From contig JAUVDU010000003.1 in the NCBI GenBank assembly GCA_030595135.1, positions 1 through 17,230 on the forward strand: a stretch of DNA of 17,230 bases. The letters are read 5' to 3'. A program made the position numbers and the translations under genes. Positions 1-6,693 of the stretch are shown piece by piece. This DNA comes from Deltaproteobacteria bacterium (GTDB taxonomy: Bacteria; Desulfobacterota; Anaeroferrophillalia; Anaeroferrophillales; Tharpellaceae). The notes under the pieces were generated by a model, which was not told the DNA's origin, made no database searches, and saw nothing but the letters and a program-made list of their open reading frames with translations. The number at the start of each line of letters is the position of its first letter. Within the stretch, counting starts at the first letter, position 1.

Positions 1-637
1 CACCGGCTGCCATTGATTCGGCCATACGAGTCATCTCCAGTAACGGTCGAATAAAATGACGGGCCAGGATAAAACCGAAAAGCAAAGCAATCAAAGTAAC
101 TACGCCGATACCAAAAATTATCGCCTTACGGCTGTCGGAGATCCGCTGTTGGATCAAGATCAAGGGCAATGAAGCCCGGGCATAACCGAGGAGTTTGCGC
201 TGATCCCGAATCGGTCGAGCAAGATACATCATGTCGGTTTGCAGTGAGTCACTAAAACGGGTGGCAATGCCAAAAGGGTAATGTTGTGAATCGAGAATTT
301 CCGGGCGCTGAGCATGGTTATCCATGGAGGCCGGATCTTTGTCTGAATCGGCCAGGACAATACCCTCAACCCCGATCAATGTAAAACGAGTATCGGTCTC
401 ATCGCCGAGTTTTTTGAGCATCGACTGCAAGATTGGCGTCGCTCCATTTCCCAAATGTGGCAAAATCAGGCTGCTCAATAAGAGAGTACGAACCTCAAGC
501 GATCGTCTAACTTCACATAAAGTTCTTTGCTCAATTTGCCGGCTGACACTACTACTGACAATAATAGCAGCGAGTGAAATAATGATAACAAAAACTGCAT
601 AGATCTTCCAAAGTATACGTGAACGCAACAAAACCAT
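1..637 (-). CDS. phoR: Sensor histidine kinase, PhoR/PnpS-like, N-terminal part (runs off the window)
   Basis: The frame opens with ATG at 635-637 and stays open to the left edge, giving 212 codons. Membrane segment 1 covers residues about 8-30 and segment 2 about 172-192. Between them is a sensor domain of roughly 140 residues containing GIVLADSDKDPASMDNHAQR (92-111), a pattern I associate with the extracytoplasmic domain of PhoR/PnpS-type phosphate kinases. A HAMP linker begins at about 193 (RHFIRPLLEMTRMAESMAAG). The PAS, HisKA and ATPase domains expected of the family would lie beyond the edge. The gene follows the response regulator gene by 90 bases, so it is probably its cognate kinase. 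No clear Shine-Dalgarno precedes the ATG, but a stop eight codons upstream leaves no better start. The histidine kinase assignment is inferred from topology and context, because no catalytic residue is visible. Confidence 0.82.
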   Translation of the reverse strand, partial: MVLLRSRILWKIYAVFVIIISLAAIIVSSSVSRQIEQRTLCEVRRSLEVRTLLLSSLILPHLGNGATPILQSMLKKLGDETDTRFTLIGVEGIVLADSDKDPASMDNHAQRPEILDSQHYPFGIATRFSDSLQTDMMYLARPIRDQRKLLGYARASLPLILIQQRISDSRKAIIFGIGVVTLIALLFGFILARHFIRPLLEMTRMAESMAAG

Positions 638-661
638 TTGATTTACTCGTTTATGTTTTTA

Positions 662-738
662 GTAACTATTCAGCGAACCCAGATTATCCTAAAATTCATA
701 TCGAGTAGGATGTAAAACCCCTGTCGCTTAATAGTTAC
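662..738. repeat. 15-bp imperfect inverted repeat across the phoB stop and the phoB-phoR spacer
   Basis: The arms are GTAACTATTCAGCGA (662-676) and TCGCTTAATAGTTAC (724-738). They are complementary at 14 of 15 positions and separated by 47 bases. The second arm contains the last two codons and the TAA stop of the response regulator gene. A smaller repeat, ATCCTA (686-691) and TAGGAT (706-711), is nested inside. No T-tract follows on the minus strand, so this is not a standard intrinsic terminator. It could be an intercistronic stem that controls kinase translation or protects the upstream message. A remnant of a short terminal-repeat element is a less likely reading. Confidence 0.7.
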
Positions 739-1426
739 AATTTTTAAAGCGATAACCGATACCGCGAATGGTTTCAATCAAATCGCGGTGAGAACCAAGC
801 TTTTTTCGCACCGCCTGAATATGAACATCAATATTACGGTCAATGATAAAATTATCCTCTCCCATAACTTTTCCCATGAGTTGATCACGGGTAAAAACCC
901 ATCCCGGATGCTGAGCTAAAAAGTAAATAAGTTTAAACTCCGTTGCCGTCAAATTGACCGCAACCCCATCGACCAGGACCTCATAGCGGCGGGCGTCGAT
1001 GATTACACCCTCACAATTGATACACAATCCGGCCAATTCGTCCGAACTATTCATCCGGCGGCGCAAAACCGCCCGCACCCGGGCCAGAAGTTCTCTGGGA
1101 CTAAAAGGTTTTGTTACATAGTCATCGGCACCGAGTTCCAAACCTAAGACTATATCACTCTCTTCACTACGAGCACTGACCATGACAATCGGTATCTGGA
1201 GAGTTGCGCTATTGTCTTTTAAATGCTTGCATATTTGCAAACCATCAAGACCGGGAAGCATGAGATCAAGAAGAACGAGATCAGGTAACTTTTCCTGAAT
1301 CATTTTTAGACCTTTTACCCCATCGGCAGCGCCAAAGACCTGATAACCTTCACGTTCCAGGTTATAGATCAACACTTCCCGAATATCGACTTCATCTTCA
1401 ACTACAACAATTGTCTTTTTACTCAT
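728..1426 (-). CDS. phoB: Response regulator, OmpR/PhoB family
   Basis: The product is 232 residues, the usual length for an OmpR/PhoB regulator. The receiver domain covers about 3-120: acidic pocket E10/D11, phosphoacceptor D54 in LVLLDLMLPGLDG, S84, and K106 in DDYVTKPFSPRELL. A winged-helix DNA-binding domain covers about 135-229 and ends in the recognition region around DRNIDVHIQAVRKKLG and the wing motif ETIRGIGYRF. The linker holds an unusual pair of cysteines (CINC). The ATG follows AGGGGAA at good spacing. The gene lies behind the rplQ terminator with its own candidate promoter, and the sensor kinase follows, so the pair is a separate transcription unit. Family membership is certain. 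The phosphate-control role is inferred from the kinase's sensor motif and the PhoB-like sequence. Confidence 0.9.
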   Translation of the reverse strand: MSKKTIVVVEDEVDIREVLIYNLEREGYQVFGAADGVKGLKMIQEKLPDLVLLDLMLPGLDGLQICKHLKDNSATLQIPIVMVSARSEESDIVLGLELGADDYVTKPFSPRELLARVRAVLRRRMNSSDELAGLCINCEGVIIDARRYEVLVDGVAVNLTATEFKLIYFLAQHPGWVFTRDQLMGKVMGEDNFIIDRNIDVHIQAVRKKLGSHRDLIETIRGIGYRFKNCNY

Positions 1427-1491
1427 TGTTTATTTCCCCTGGCGTTGAGAGGCGCTTTATTTACTTTTATTTTACTTGATAATAAATGATA

Positions 1492-1520
1492 ATTATAAAG
1501 ATTAAATAAAGGAAGATAAA
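1492..1520 (-). promoter_or_regulatory. Candidate promoter and direct-repeat operator for the phoB-phoR pair
   Basis: On the minus strand TTTATC (1520-1515) and a perfect TATAAT (1497-1492) are separated by 17 bases, about 66 bases before the response regulator start. The stretch also reads CTTTATTTAATCTTTATAAT, that is, CTTTAT repeated at an 11-base interval, with a weaker third copy (CATTTAT) 12 bases later. Eleven-base spacing is the known architecture of PhoB/OmpR sites, but the repeat itself matches the E. coli Pho box poorly. The TATAAT is visible. Function is inferred, and AT-rich sequence can produce this by chance. Confidence 0.45.
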
Positions 1521-1529
1521 ATTTTTGCC

Positions 1530-1567
1530 AAAAAAAAGCGGCCCCCCATTCAACAGGAGACCGCTTT
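1530..1567 (-). terminator. Rho-independent terminator after rplQ
   Basis: On the minus strand, starting 37 bases after the rplQ stop, AAAGCGGTCTCC (1567-1556) can pair with GGGGGCCGCTTT (1546-1535). The stem is 12 bp including two G-T pairs, around a 9-base loop, and a run of eight T follows (1537-1530). This is a textbook intrinsic terminator and marks the end of the ribosomal transcription unit. The plus-strand side has no long T-run, so it works in one direction only. Confidence 0.92.
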
Positions 1568-1603
1568 ATAAACAATCGTAGAGAGTATATACTAGGCAGA
1601 TTT

Positions 1604-2200
1604 TTACTTTTCCGCCTTTTCCTCACTCTCGGAATCTTCGACAGGAGTTGCAGCTTCGACCTCTGCCGTCTCATCGGCTTCTGTTGCCACCGCAACTTCG
1701 TCTGCTTCAGCTGTTTCAACTTCTGCTTCAGTCTCAGCCTGGGCTGTCTCCAGTTCCTCTTCAACGCCAGCTTTCACCTGAGCTTCGACCGTAGCCGCTG
1801 CAACCGTCTCAATCGGATCTTCTTTAGCCTCAGAGCTTTTCATCTCTTCGCTGCTAAAACGAACAAAAGTCATTGGGGCTTGATCGACAAATCTGATCCG
1901 CGATTTTATCAAACGCGTATAACCACCTTGACGTTCGCTGAAGCGAGGTGCAATCTCATCAAAAAGTTTTTGTACCAACTGATGATTGTTTAAGTATTTA
2001 AAAGCCTGACGGCGGGCATGCAAGGTTCCTTTTTTACCTAAAGTAACCAAACGATCCACGACTCCACGTAACTCTTTTGCCCGGGCATCAGTGGTTTCGA
2101 GATGTTCATGAATAATCATGGACGAGGCCAGGGATCTGAACATGGCTTTCTGATGGCTGGGACCCCGACCAAGTCGGCGGCCGGATACTCTATGTCGCAT
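1604..2200 (-). CDS. rplQ: 50S ribosomal protein L17 with a long acidic C-terminal tail
   Basis: L17 is a 50S protein on the back of the large subunit near the tunnel exit. Residues 1-115 form the normal L17 domain, from [20 protein letters not shown] through [25 protein letters not shown] and [12 protein letters not shown] to APMTFVRF. Most bacterial L17 proteins stop near there, at about 115-130 residues. This one continues for about 83 residues rich in Glu and Ala (29 of 83 are Glu or Asp), with loosely repeated [16 protein letters not shown] units, so it is likely disordered. The ATG follows AAGGAGA. It lies 18 bases after rpoA, the standard last gene of the alpha operon, and a strong terminator follows. 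The tail is in frame and stays open to a TAA. Confidence 0.97.
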   Translation of the reverse strand: MRHRVSGRRLGRGPSHQKAMFRSLASSMIIHEHLETTDARAKELRGVVDRLVTLGKKGTLHARRQAFKYLNNHQLVQKLFDEIAPRFSERQGGYTRLIKSRIRFVDQAPMTFVRFSSEEMKSSEAKEDPIETVAAATVEAQVKAGVEEELETAQAETEAEVETAEADEVAVATEADETAEVEAATPVEDSESEEKAEK

Positions 2201-2218
2201 AAGCTTACTTCTCCTTAA

Positions 2219-3268
2219 TTACTGCTCTTCGTAGTCGTCACTCATTACTTTTTTAATCATTTCAGCGTTCTTGGGATCAAACTCAGGCAGTTTCATGCCC
2301 AGTGAGAGACCCATGGTGGTCAAGATTTCCTTGATTTCAAGCAGAGATTTACGACCAAAGTTCTTAGTCGTTAACATCTCCGATTCACTTTTCTGAACCA
2401 GCTCACCAATCAGTTCGATATCGGCATTTTTCAGACAATTCGCCGACCTTACTGACAATTCGAGCTCACTGACATTACGATAGAGGTTTTCATTAACCTC
2501 TTCTTTCTCTTCGACTTCAACCTCTTCCACTTCTTCGGGCTCAATATCCTCATCAAAATTGATAAAAACAGACATCTGCTCTTTGAGTATCTTGGCGGAA
2601 TAAGCTAAAGCATCAAGCGGTTCAAGACTGCCATCGGTCCAAATTTCAATCGTCAACTTATCATAATCGGTCTGCTGACCAACCCGCGCATTCGTAACAA
2701 CATAGTTAACCTTAATCACCGGGGCAAAGACACCATCAAGAACGATAGTCCCAATTGGATAGGACTGCTGCTCACTAATCTGCCCGGCCGGCATGTAACC
2801 TTTACCGGTTTGTGCCGTCAGAGCCATTTTTAGCGTGGCATCACTCTCGAGGGTTGCAATATGATGGTCTGGATTTAGAATTTCAACATCCTGATCAACT
2901 ATAAGATCACCTGCAGTAACGTTCTTTTTACGACTCCCTTTGGCGTCGATATAAAGCGTTTTTGGATGGTCAGTATGCATCTTCAACGCAACCCCCTTGA
3001 GATTCAAGGAGACAATAGTCACATCCTCCTGCACCCCGGGGATCGCCGAAAACTCATGATTAACCCCATCAATATGATATGAAGTAATCGCGGCCCCCTG
3101 CAAAGAAGATAACAACACTCGCCTTAAGGCATTACCCATTGTGATACCAAAACCACGCTCCATAGGCTCAACCACAAATTTACCATAGGTCGACGTTAAG
3201 CTGGCTTCATCGGTTTTCACATCGGCGGGCTTAATTAGTTCACGCCAATTCTTATATATCAATGACAT
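2219..3268 (-). CDS. rpoA: RNA polymerase alpha subunit
   Basis: The product is 349 residues; E. coli alpha has 329. The N-terminal dimerisation and assembly domain covers about 1-238, with the conserved stretch ERGFGITMGNALRRVLLSSL (38-57) and HEFSAIPGVQEDV (71-83). The linker at about 239-258 is very acidic (DEDIEPEEVEEVEVEEKEE). The C-terminal domain (about 262-326) keeps the residues that contact UP-element DNA and activators: R274 and N277 in VRSANCLKN, and G305, K307 and S308 in NFGRKSLLEI, matching E. coli R265, N268, G296, K298 and S299. It starts 18 bases after rpsD with only a weak GGTG-type ribosome site, so coupling to rpsD is plausible. Confidence 0.98.
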   Translation of the reverse strand: MSLIYKNWRELIKPADVKTDEASLTSTYGKFVVEPMERGFGITMGNALRRVLLSSLQGAAITSYHIDGVNHEFSAIPGVQEDVTIVSLNLKGVALKMHTDHPKTLYIDAKGSRKKNVTAGDLIVDQDVEILNPDHHIATLESDATLKMALTAQTGKGYMPAGQISEQQSYPIGTIVLDGVFAPVIKVNYVVTNARVGQQTDYDKLTIEIWTDGSLEPLDALAYSAKILKEQMSVFINFDEDIEPEEVEEVEVEEKEEVNENLYRNVSELELSVRSANCLKNADIELIGELVQKSESEMLTTKNFGRKSLLEIKEILTTMGLSLGMKLPEFDPKNAEMIKKVMSDDYEEQ

Positions 3269-3286
3269 ATATCACACCAGTTGGGG

Positions 3287-3913
3287 TTAGCGAGAGTAAA
3301 ATTCAACTATCAACTGCTCATTGATCGTCGAAGAGATATCTTCACGCTTCGGCAGAGCCTTAAGCACTCCGCGTCCTTTCTCTTTATCGATCTCAATATA
3401 TTGCGGCAGACTGCGTCTTCCGGCGGAAGCTAAGGCTTCACTGATCCGATTAAGCTTACGACTCTTTTCGCAAACTTCAACCACATCATTTACGGAAACT
3501 TGAAAAGATGGAATATCAACCCGCTTTCCGTTAATCAGAAAATGACCATGAGCAACCAATTGCCTGGCTTCAGCCCGAGTATTGGTAAATCCCATCCGGT
3601 AAACGGTATTGTCAAGACGCCGTTCGACCAAAATCAGGAGGTTTTCACCGGTAACCCCTTTTTGCCGATCAGCCTTGGCAAAATAGCTGCGAAACTGTTT
3701 TTCAAGAAGTCCATAAATCCGACGGACTTTCTGTTTTTCCCGCAACTGTGTAGCATATTCGGTAAACTTCATCCTTCTCTGACCATGCTGGCCAGGCGCA
3801 TAAGCGCGACGATCATAGGCACACTTCTCAGTATAACAACGGTCTCCCTTAAGAAACAGTTTAGCCCCTTCACGCCGACACTGGCGACAGACAGATTCTC
3901 TGTATCGTGCCAA
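3287..3913 (-). CDS. rpsD: 30S ribosomal protein S4, zinc-binding form
   Basis: S4 is a primary 16S rRNA binder that nucleates 30S assembly, and in E. coli it represses the alpha operon. The product has 208 residues. The N-terminus carries C9, C12, C26 and C31, a C-x2-C-x13-C-x4-C zinc site as in Thermus S4 and absent from E. coli S4. The S4 RNA-binding domain begins near [12 protein letters not shown], with [20 protein letters not shown] following, and the end is IVEFYSR. The start codon is TTG (3911-3913). It is supported by AAGGAGG five bases upstream and by the canonical MARYRE start; no in-frame ATG fits. The gap to rpsK is 15 bases. Confidence 0.98.
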   Translation of the reverse strand: MARYRESVCRQCRREGAKLFLKGDRCYTEKCAYDRRAYAPGQHGQRRMKFTEYATQLREKQKVRRIYGLLEKQFRSYFAKADRQKGVTGENLLILVERRLDNTVYRMGFTNTRAEARQLVAHGHFLINGKRVDIPSFQVSVNDVVEVCEKSRKLNRISEALASAGRRSLPQYIEIDKEKGRGVLKALPKREDISSTINEQLIVEFYSR

Positions 3914-3928
3914 AACTTCCTCCTTAGA

Positions 3929-4321
3929 CTAAACTCTTCTCCGCTTCGGGGGGCGACACCCGTTATGCGGAATGGGAGTAATATCTCGAATAACATTAAT
4001 GGTCATACCAACACTCTGGATCGCCCGGATAGCCGACTCGCGCCCTGATCCGGGCCCTTTGACATGGACATCGACCGTCCGCATACCATGATCCATAGCC
4101 TTTTTAGCTGCATCTTCCGCTGTCTGCCGAGCTGCAAAAGGAGTACTTTTACGCGATCCTTTAAACCCGACAACGCCAGCATTGGACCAAGCAACTACAT
4201 TCCCATGAGGATCAGTGAAACTGACCTTGGTATTGTTAAAAGTAGCCAGTATATATGCGATCCCGGCAGGAACGTTCTTTTTCACCCGGCTTTTGCCAGT
4301 TCTACCCTTCGGTTTAGCCAT
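3929..4321 (-). CDS. rpsK: 30S ribosomal protein S11
   Basis: S11 sits on the 30S platform next to the E-site and helps hold the mRNA path. The 130 residues are full length and show the family signatures [20 protein letters not shown] (residues 22-41), [20 protein letters not shown], the glycine-rich [14 protein letters not shown], and the C-terminal [18 protein letters not shown]. It starts with ATG after AGGAGGGG. A hairpin lies in the 54-base spacer after rpsM, one base from the Shine-Dalgarno. rpsK and rpsD are 15 bases apart. Confidence 0.98.
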   Translation of the reverse strand: MAKPKGRTGKSRVKKNVPAGIAYILATFNNTKVSFTDPHGNVVAWSNAGVVGFKGSRKSTPFAARQTAEDAAKKAMDHGMRTVDVHVKGPGSGRESAIRAIQSVGMTINVIRDITPIPHNGCRPPKRRRV

Positions 4322-4332
4322 TTCCCCTCCTA

Positions 4333-4357
4333 GCAGCTTAAGATATTTAAGCGCTGC
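4333..4357 (-). promoter_or_regulatory. Hairpin just upstream of the rpsK ribosome-binding site
   Basis: On the minus strand GCAG-CG-CTTAA, loop ATATC, TTAAGCTGC gives a 9-bp stem with a two-base bulge. It ends one base before the AGGAGG of rpsK. The pairing is visible; a role in translation or RNA stability is inferred only. Confidence 0.4.
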
Positions 4358-4375
4358 CAGTAATCAATTACTTAA

Positions 4376-4747
4376 CTATTTGCGTTTTCTCGATATCGGT
4401 CCGCGAGCCGGGCCCTTGCGAGTCCGAGCGTTGGTCTTCGTACGTTGTCCCCGAACCGGCAGACCACGACGGTGACGCAAACCTCTATAACAACCAATAT
4501 CCATCAATCTTTTGATATTAGTGGTCACATCACGGCGCAGATCACCCTCAATTTTGTACTCAACCTCAATTTTTTCACGAATACGAGCTAACTGATCATC
4601 ATTCAAATCATCGCTGTCGGTATTCGGGTCGATTTCAACGTCAGCAAGGATTTTCTGCGCACTGCTTCTTCCTAATCCATAAATATAGGTCAGGGCAATG
4701 ACAATTCTTTTATTTCGGGGTAAGTTCACCCCAGCGATTCTAGCCAA
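4376..4747 (-). CDS. rpsM: 30S ribosomal protein S13
   Basis: S13 is in the 30S head, contacts P-site tRNA and forms bridges to the 50S. The 123 residues match the family: [14 protein letters not shown] at the N-terminus, [14 protein letters not shown] helix-hairpin-helix region, [20 protein letters not shown], and the basic tail [18 protein letters not shown]. The start is TTG (4745-4747). No in-frame ATG lies upstream, the protein start is canonical, and AGGAGGAG ends six bases before the TTG. It follows rpmJ by 27 bases, which leaves no room for an E. coli-style S4-binding alpha leader directly before rpsM. Confidence 0.98.
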   Translation of the reverse strand: MARIAGVNLPRNKRIVIALTYIYGLGRSSAQKILADVEIDPNTDSDDLNDDQLARIREKIEVEYKIEGDLRRDVTTNIKRLMDIGCYRGLRHRRGLPVRGQRTKTNARTRKGPARGPISRKRK

Positions 4748-4774
4748 TGGATTCTCCTCCTAGCGCGTAAATTA

Positions 4775-4888
4775 TCAACCCTGGCGTTGCTTATGTTTCG
4801 GGTTAACACAAATAACCCGTACTACACCATGACGTTTAATCAATTTGCACTTATCGCACATTTTTTTTACAGATGCTCTAACCTTCAT
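4775..4888 (-). CDS. rpmJ: 50S ribosomal protein L36, zinc-binding form
   Basis: I translated this short gene directly. It gives 37 residues from ATG (4886-4888) to TGA (4775-4777), beginning [20 protein letters not shown] and ending [10 protein letters not shown]11, C14, C27 and H32 form the zinc site of the cysteine-containing L36 type. L36 is the smallest bacterial ribosomal protein and bridges 23S domains near the GTPase-associated region. GGAG precedes the ATG by six bases. It sits between infA and rpsM, as in the Bacillus-like gene order. Confidence 0.97.
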   Translation of the reverse strand: MKVRASVKKMCDKCKLIKRHGVVRVICVNPKHKQRQG

Positions 4889-4932
4889 CTCTTACTCCAC
4901 TTACTATTTCTACTTTGCCGGAATTACTGTAT

Positions 4933-5154
4933 CTAGCGGCTCCGGTAGGTTATCCGTCCACGAGTCAAATCGTAAGGTGATAGCTGGATGGTTACTTTAT
5001 CTCCGGGCAAAATTTTAATAAAATGCATGCGCATTTTTCCCGAGATATGAGCTAATACACGATGCCCATTCTCCAGGTCAACCCGAAACATTGCATTCGG
5101 CAAAGTTTCGACAACCGTCCCTTCGACCTCTATAACATCCTCTTTATTCGACAT
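4933..5154 (-). CDS. infA: Translation initiation factor IF-1
   Basis: IF-1 binds the 30S A-site during initiation and cooperates with IF-2 and IF-3. The 73 residues form a single S1/OB-fold domain with the family pattern [20 protein letters not shown] (residues 11-30), [20 protein letters not shown], and the end [15 protein letters not shown]. Length and sequence are those of a normal IF-1, apart from the longer acidic start [13 protein letters not shown] candidate promoter lies just upstream, between map and infA, so expression may be partly independent of the spc part of the cluster. Confidence 0.98.
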   Translation of the reverse strand: MSNKEDVIEVEGTVVETLPNAMFRVDLENGHRVLAHISGKMRMHFIKILPGDKVTIQLSPYDLTRGRITYRSR

Positions 5155-5176
5155 TTCTTATTACCACCAAACCCAC

Positions 5177-5205
5177 ATTCTTTCTTTTTATTCAGTTGAT
5201 GTCAA
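5177..5205 (-). promoter_or_regulatory. Candidate sigma70-type promoter for infA-rpmJ-rpsM and downstream genes
   Basis: In the 86-base gap between map and infA the minus strand has a perfect TTGACA (5205-5200), a 17-base spacer and AAGAAT (5182-5177; four of six matches to TATAAT). The predicted start would leave a leader of only about 15 bases before infA. No terminator is visible between map and infA, so this would be an internal, additional promoter. Confidence 0.42.
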
Positions 5206-5240
5206 TAACCAAGCTATAACATACAAATAAACTTAACTAT

Positions 5241-5990
5241 TTACAATTTGCTCAAAATTTCAGAGCCGTTCGCGGTGATCGCTATCGTATGTTCAAAATG
5301 GGCTGACAGCTTGCGATCTTTAGTTACCGCCGTCCACCCGTCTGCCAACACTTGAACCGCATAACCGCCAATATTTATCATTGGCTCTATCGCCAATACC
5401 ATACCCGCTTTCAGGATCAGACCGGTTCCCGCTTTTCCGTAATTAGGTATCTGCGGAGGCTCATGTAACTCAGTCCCGATACCGTGGCCGACAAAATCTC
5501 TAACCACGCTATAGCCAAACCCTTCCGCATATTTCTGCACGCTATTTGATAACGTATAAAGTCTTTCGCCGGGACATGCGCATTCAATCGCTTTATGGAG
5601 TGACTCTTCAGTCACCTGCATAAGCCTCTTTGCCTCCTGACTAACCGTACCAACCGGCACTGTTATTGCCGCATCACCGTAGTAGCCATCAAGGAATACC
5701 CCAACATCGATACTGATTATATCACCATCCTTCAGTTTGCGTTTTTTCGAAGGAATACCGTGAACTATCTCATAATTGATCGAGGTACAAAGGGTTGCGG
5801 GAAAACCAGCATACCCTTTAAAAGCGGGACGAGCACCTTGCCTGATAATCTCATCTTCGGCCAACTTGTCTAAAGCTCCAGTACTGACGCCTGGACAAAT
5901 CCTCTGCTTTACCAGCTGCAACACTTCAGCCACCATCCGGTTAGCGGCTCTTAGTTTCGCAATTTCACGCTTGGAACGAAGTGCTATCAT
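5241..5990 (-). CDS. map: Type I methionine aminopeptidase
   Basis: The enzyme removes the initiator methionine from nascent proteins when the second residue is small. The product has 249 residues (E. coli 264). All expected metal ligands and catalytic residues are visible: H77 (NYEIVHGIP), D95 (ISIDVG), D106 (YYGDAAIT), H169 (FVGHGIG), E202 (AIEPM) and E233 (AHFEHTIAI). These correspond to E. coli H79, D97, D108, H171, E204 and E235. There is no N-terminal zinc or SH3 extension, so it is a short bacterial type I form. The ATG overlaps the adk stop as ATGA and lacks a strong ribosome site of its own, so translation is probably coupled to adk. Confidence 0.98.
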   Translation of the reverse strand: MIALRSKREIAKLRAANRMVAEVLQLVKQRICPGVSTGALDKLAEDEIIRQGARPAFKGYAGFPATLCTSINYEIVHGIPSKKRKLKDGDIISIDVGVFLDGYYGDAAITVPVGTVSQEAKRLMQVTEESLHKAIECACPGERLYTLSNSVQKYAEGFGYSVVRDFVGHGIGTELHEPPQIPNYGKAGTGLILKAGMVLAIEPMINIGGYAVQVLADGWTAVTKDRKLSAHFEHTIAITANGSEILSKL

Positions 5991-6628
5991 CCATTGACAA
6001 CGGCCATTATTGCCGCATAGATTTCATCTGGAGATCCGGTTCCGGGTATCGAGCGCAGAACCTTTTTTGCACCGTAATAATCAATCAAAGGGGCAGTCTG
6101 ATTATGATAGTTTACCAACCTGACCGAGATTGCCGCTTCTTTGTCGTCGTCTCTCTGGTAGAGCTTAGCTCCGCAAAGATCACAAATTCCGTCAACCTTT
6201 GAAGGGTTGAAAAGTTTGTGAAAACTGGCTCCACAGGTACACATCCAACGCCCCGTCAAGCGAGCCATAAGGTCGGCATCCGGAACTTCGATACTAACAA
6301 CATGATCAATCTGACGACCGGCTTTATCCAACATTTCAGTCAATGATGCCGCCTGATCAACAGTTCTCGGAAAACCATCAAGGATAAAACCCTTAACACA
6401 ATCATTTTCCTTAAGGCGATCATCGATAATCCCGATAACCACGGAATCGGGCACCAATTGTCCGGCATCCATATATTTTTTGGCTTCAAGACCCATCTTG
6501 GTGCCGTCTTTGACGGCGGCTCGGAGAATGTCACCTGTCGAAATTTGCGGGATATGCAAAGCATCAATCATCTTTTTTGCTTGCGTCCCTTTTCCGGCTC
6601 CGGGAGGTCCCAATAAAATCAAGTCCAT
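5987..6628 (-). CDS. adk: Adenylate kinase, long form with a cysteine-containing lid
   Basis: Adenylate kinase interconverts ATP + AMP and 2 ADP in the cytosol. The product has 213 residues. The P-loop is GPPGAGKGT (7-15), the AMP-binding region includes STGDILRAAV (30-39) and GFPRT (85-89), and the lid covers about 122-160. The lid has C130, C132, C149 and C152, a zinc-lid pattern, but the first pair is C-x-C where Bacillus-type lids have C-x2-C. The conserved DDDKEAAISVRL follows. The ATG has AAGGAGA upstream. It sits between secY and map, and map overlaps its stop by four bases. Confidence 0.98.
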   Translation of the reverse strand: MDLILLGPPGAGKGTQAKKMIDALHIPQISTGDILRAAVKDGTKMGLEAKKYMDAGQLVPDSVVIGIIDDRLKENDCVKGFILDGFPRTVDQAASLTEMLDKAGRQIDHVVSIEVPDADLMARLTGRWMCTCGASFHKLFNPSKVDGICDLCGAKLYQRDDDKEAAISVRLVNYHNQTAPLIDYYGAKKVLRSIPGTGSPDEIYAAIMAVVNG

Positions 6629-6650
6629 GACATTCTCCTTAAATCTGATG

Positions 6651-6679
6651 GTTATTTAAGCTAAATGATATCCTGTCAA
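6651..6679 (-). promoter_or_regulatory. Candidate promoter upstream of adk
   Basis: In the 65-base secY-adk gap the minus strand shows a perfect TTGACA (6679-6674), a 17-base spacer and AATAAC (6656-6651; four of six matches to TATAAT). An adk-map promoter inside a ribosomal operon is reasonable, but the -10 element is imperfect and nothing else supports it. Confidence 0.33.
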
Positions 6680-6693
6680 TTCCAATTATAACG

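Noticed and set aside
1497..1520. A canonical E. coli-type Pho box before phoB
   Set aside because: Only the 11-base periodicity fits. The repeat units match CTGTCAT at about half of the positions, so I call it a candidate operator and not a Pho box.
1584..1593. Palindrome AGTATATACT just after rplQ
   Set aside because: It is ten bases, AT-rich and self-complementary without a loop; no repeat elsewhere or functional context.
1423..1764. A 113-codon minus-strand frame rich in Lys, Arg and Gln, touching the phoB start
   Set aside because: It is the repetitive acidic tail of L17 read in another frame, and it continues through the terminator hairpin. It has no family likeness, and both flanking genes are clear.
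3500..4048. A 182-codon plus-strand frame opposite rpsD and rpsK
   Set aside because: It runs antisense to two conserved ribosomal genes in low-stop sequence, with no ribosome site and no recognisable domain.
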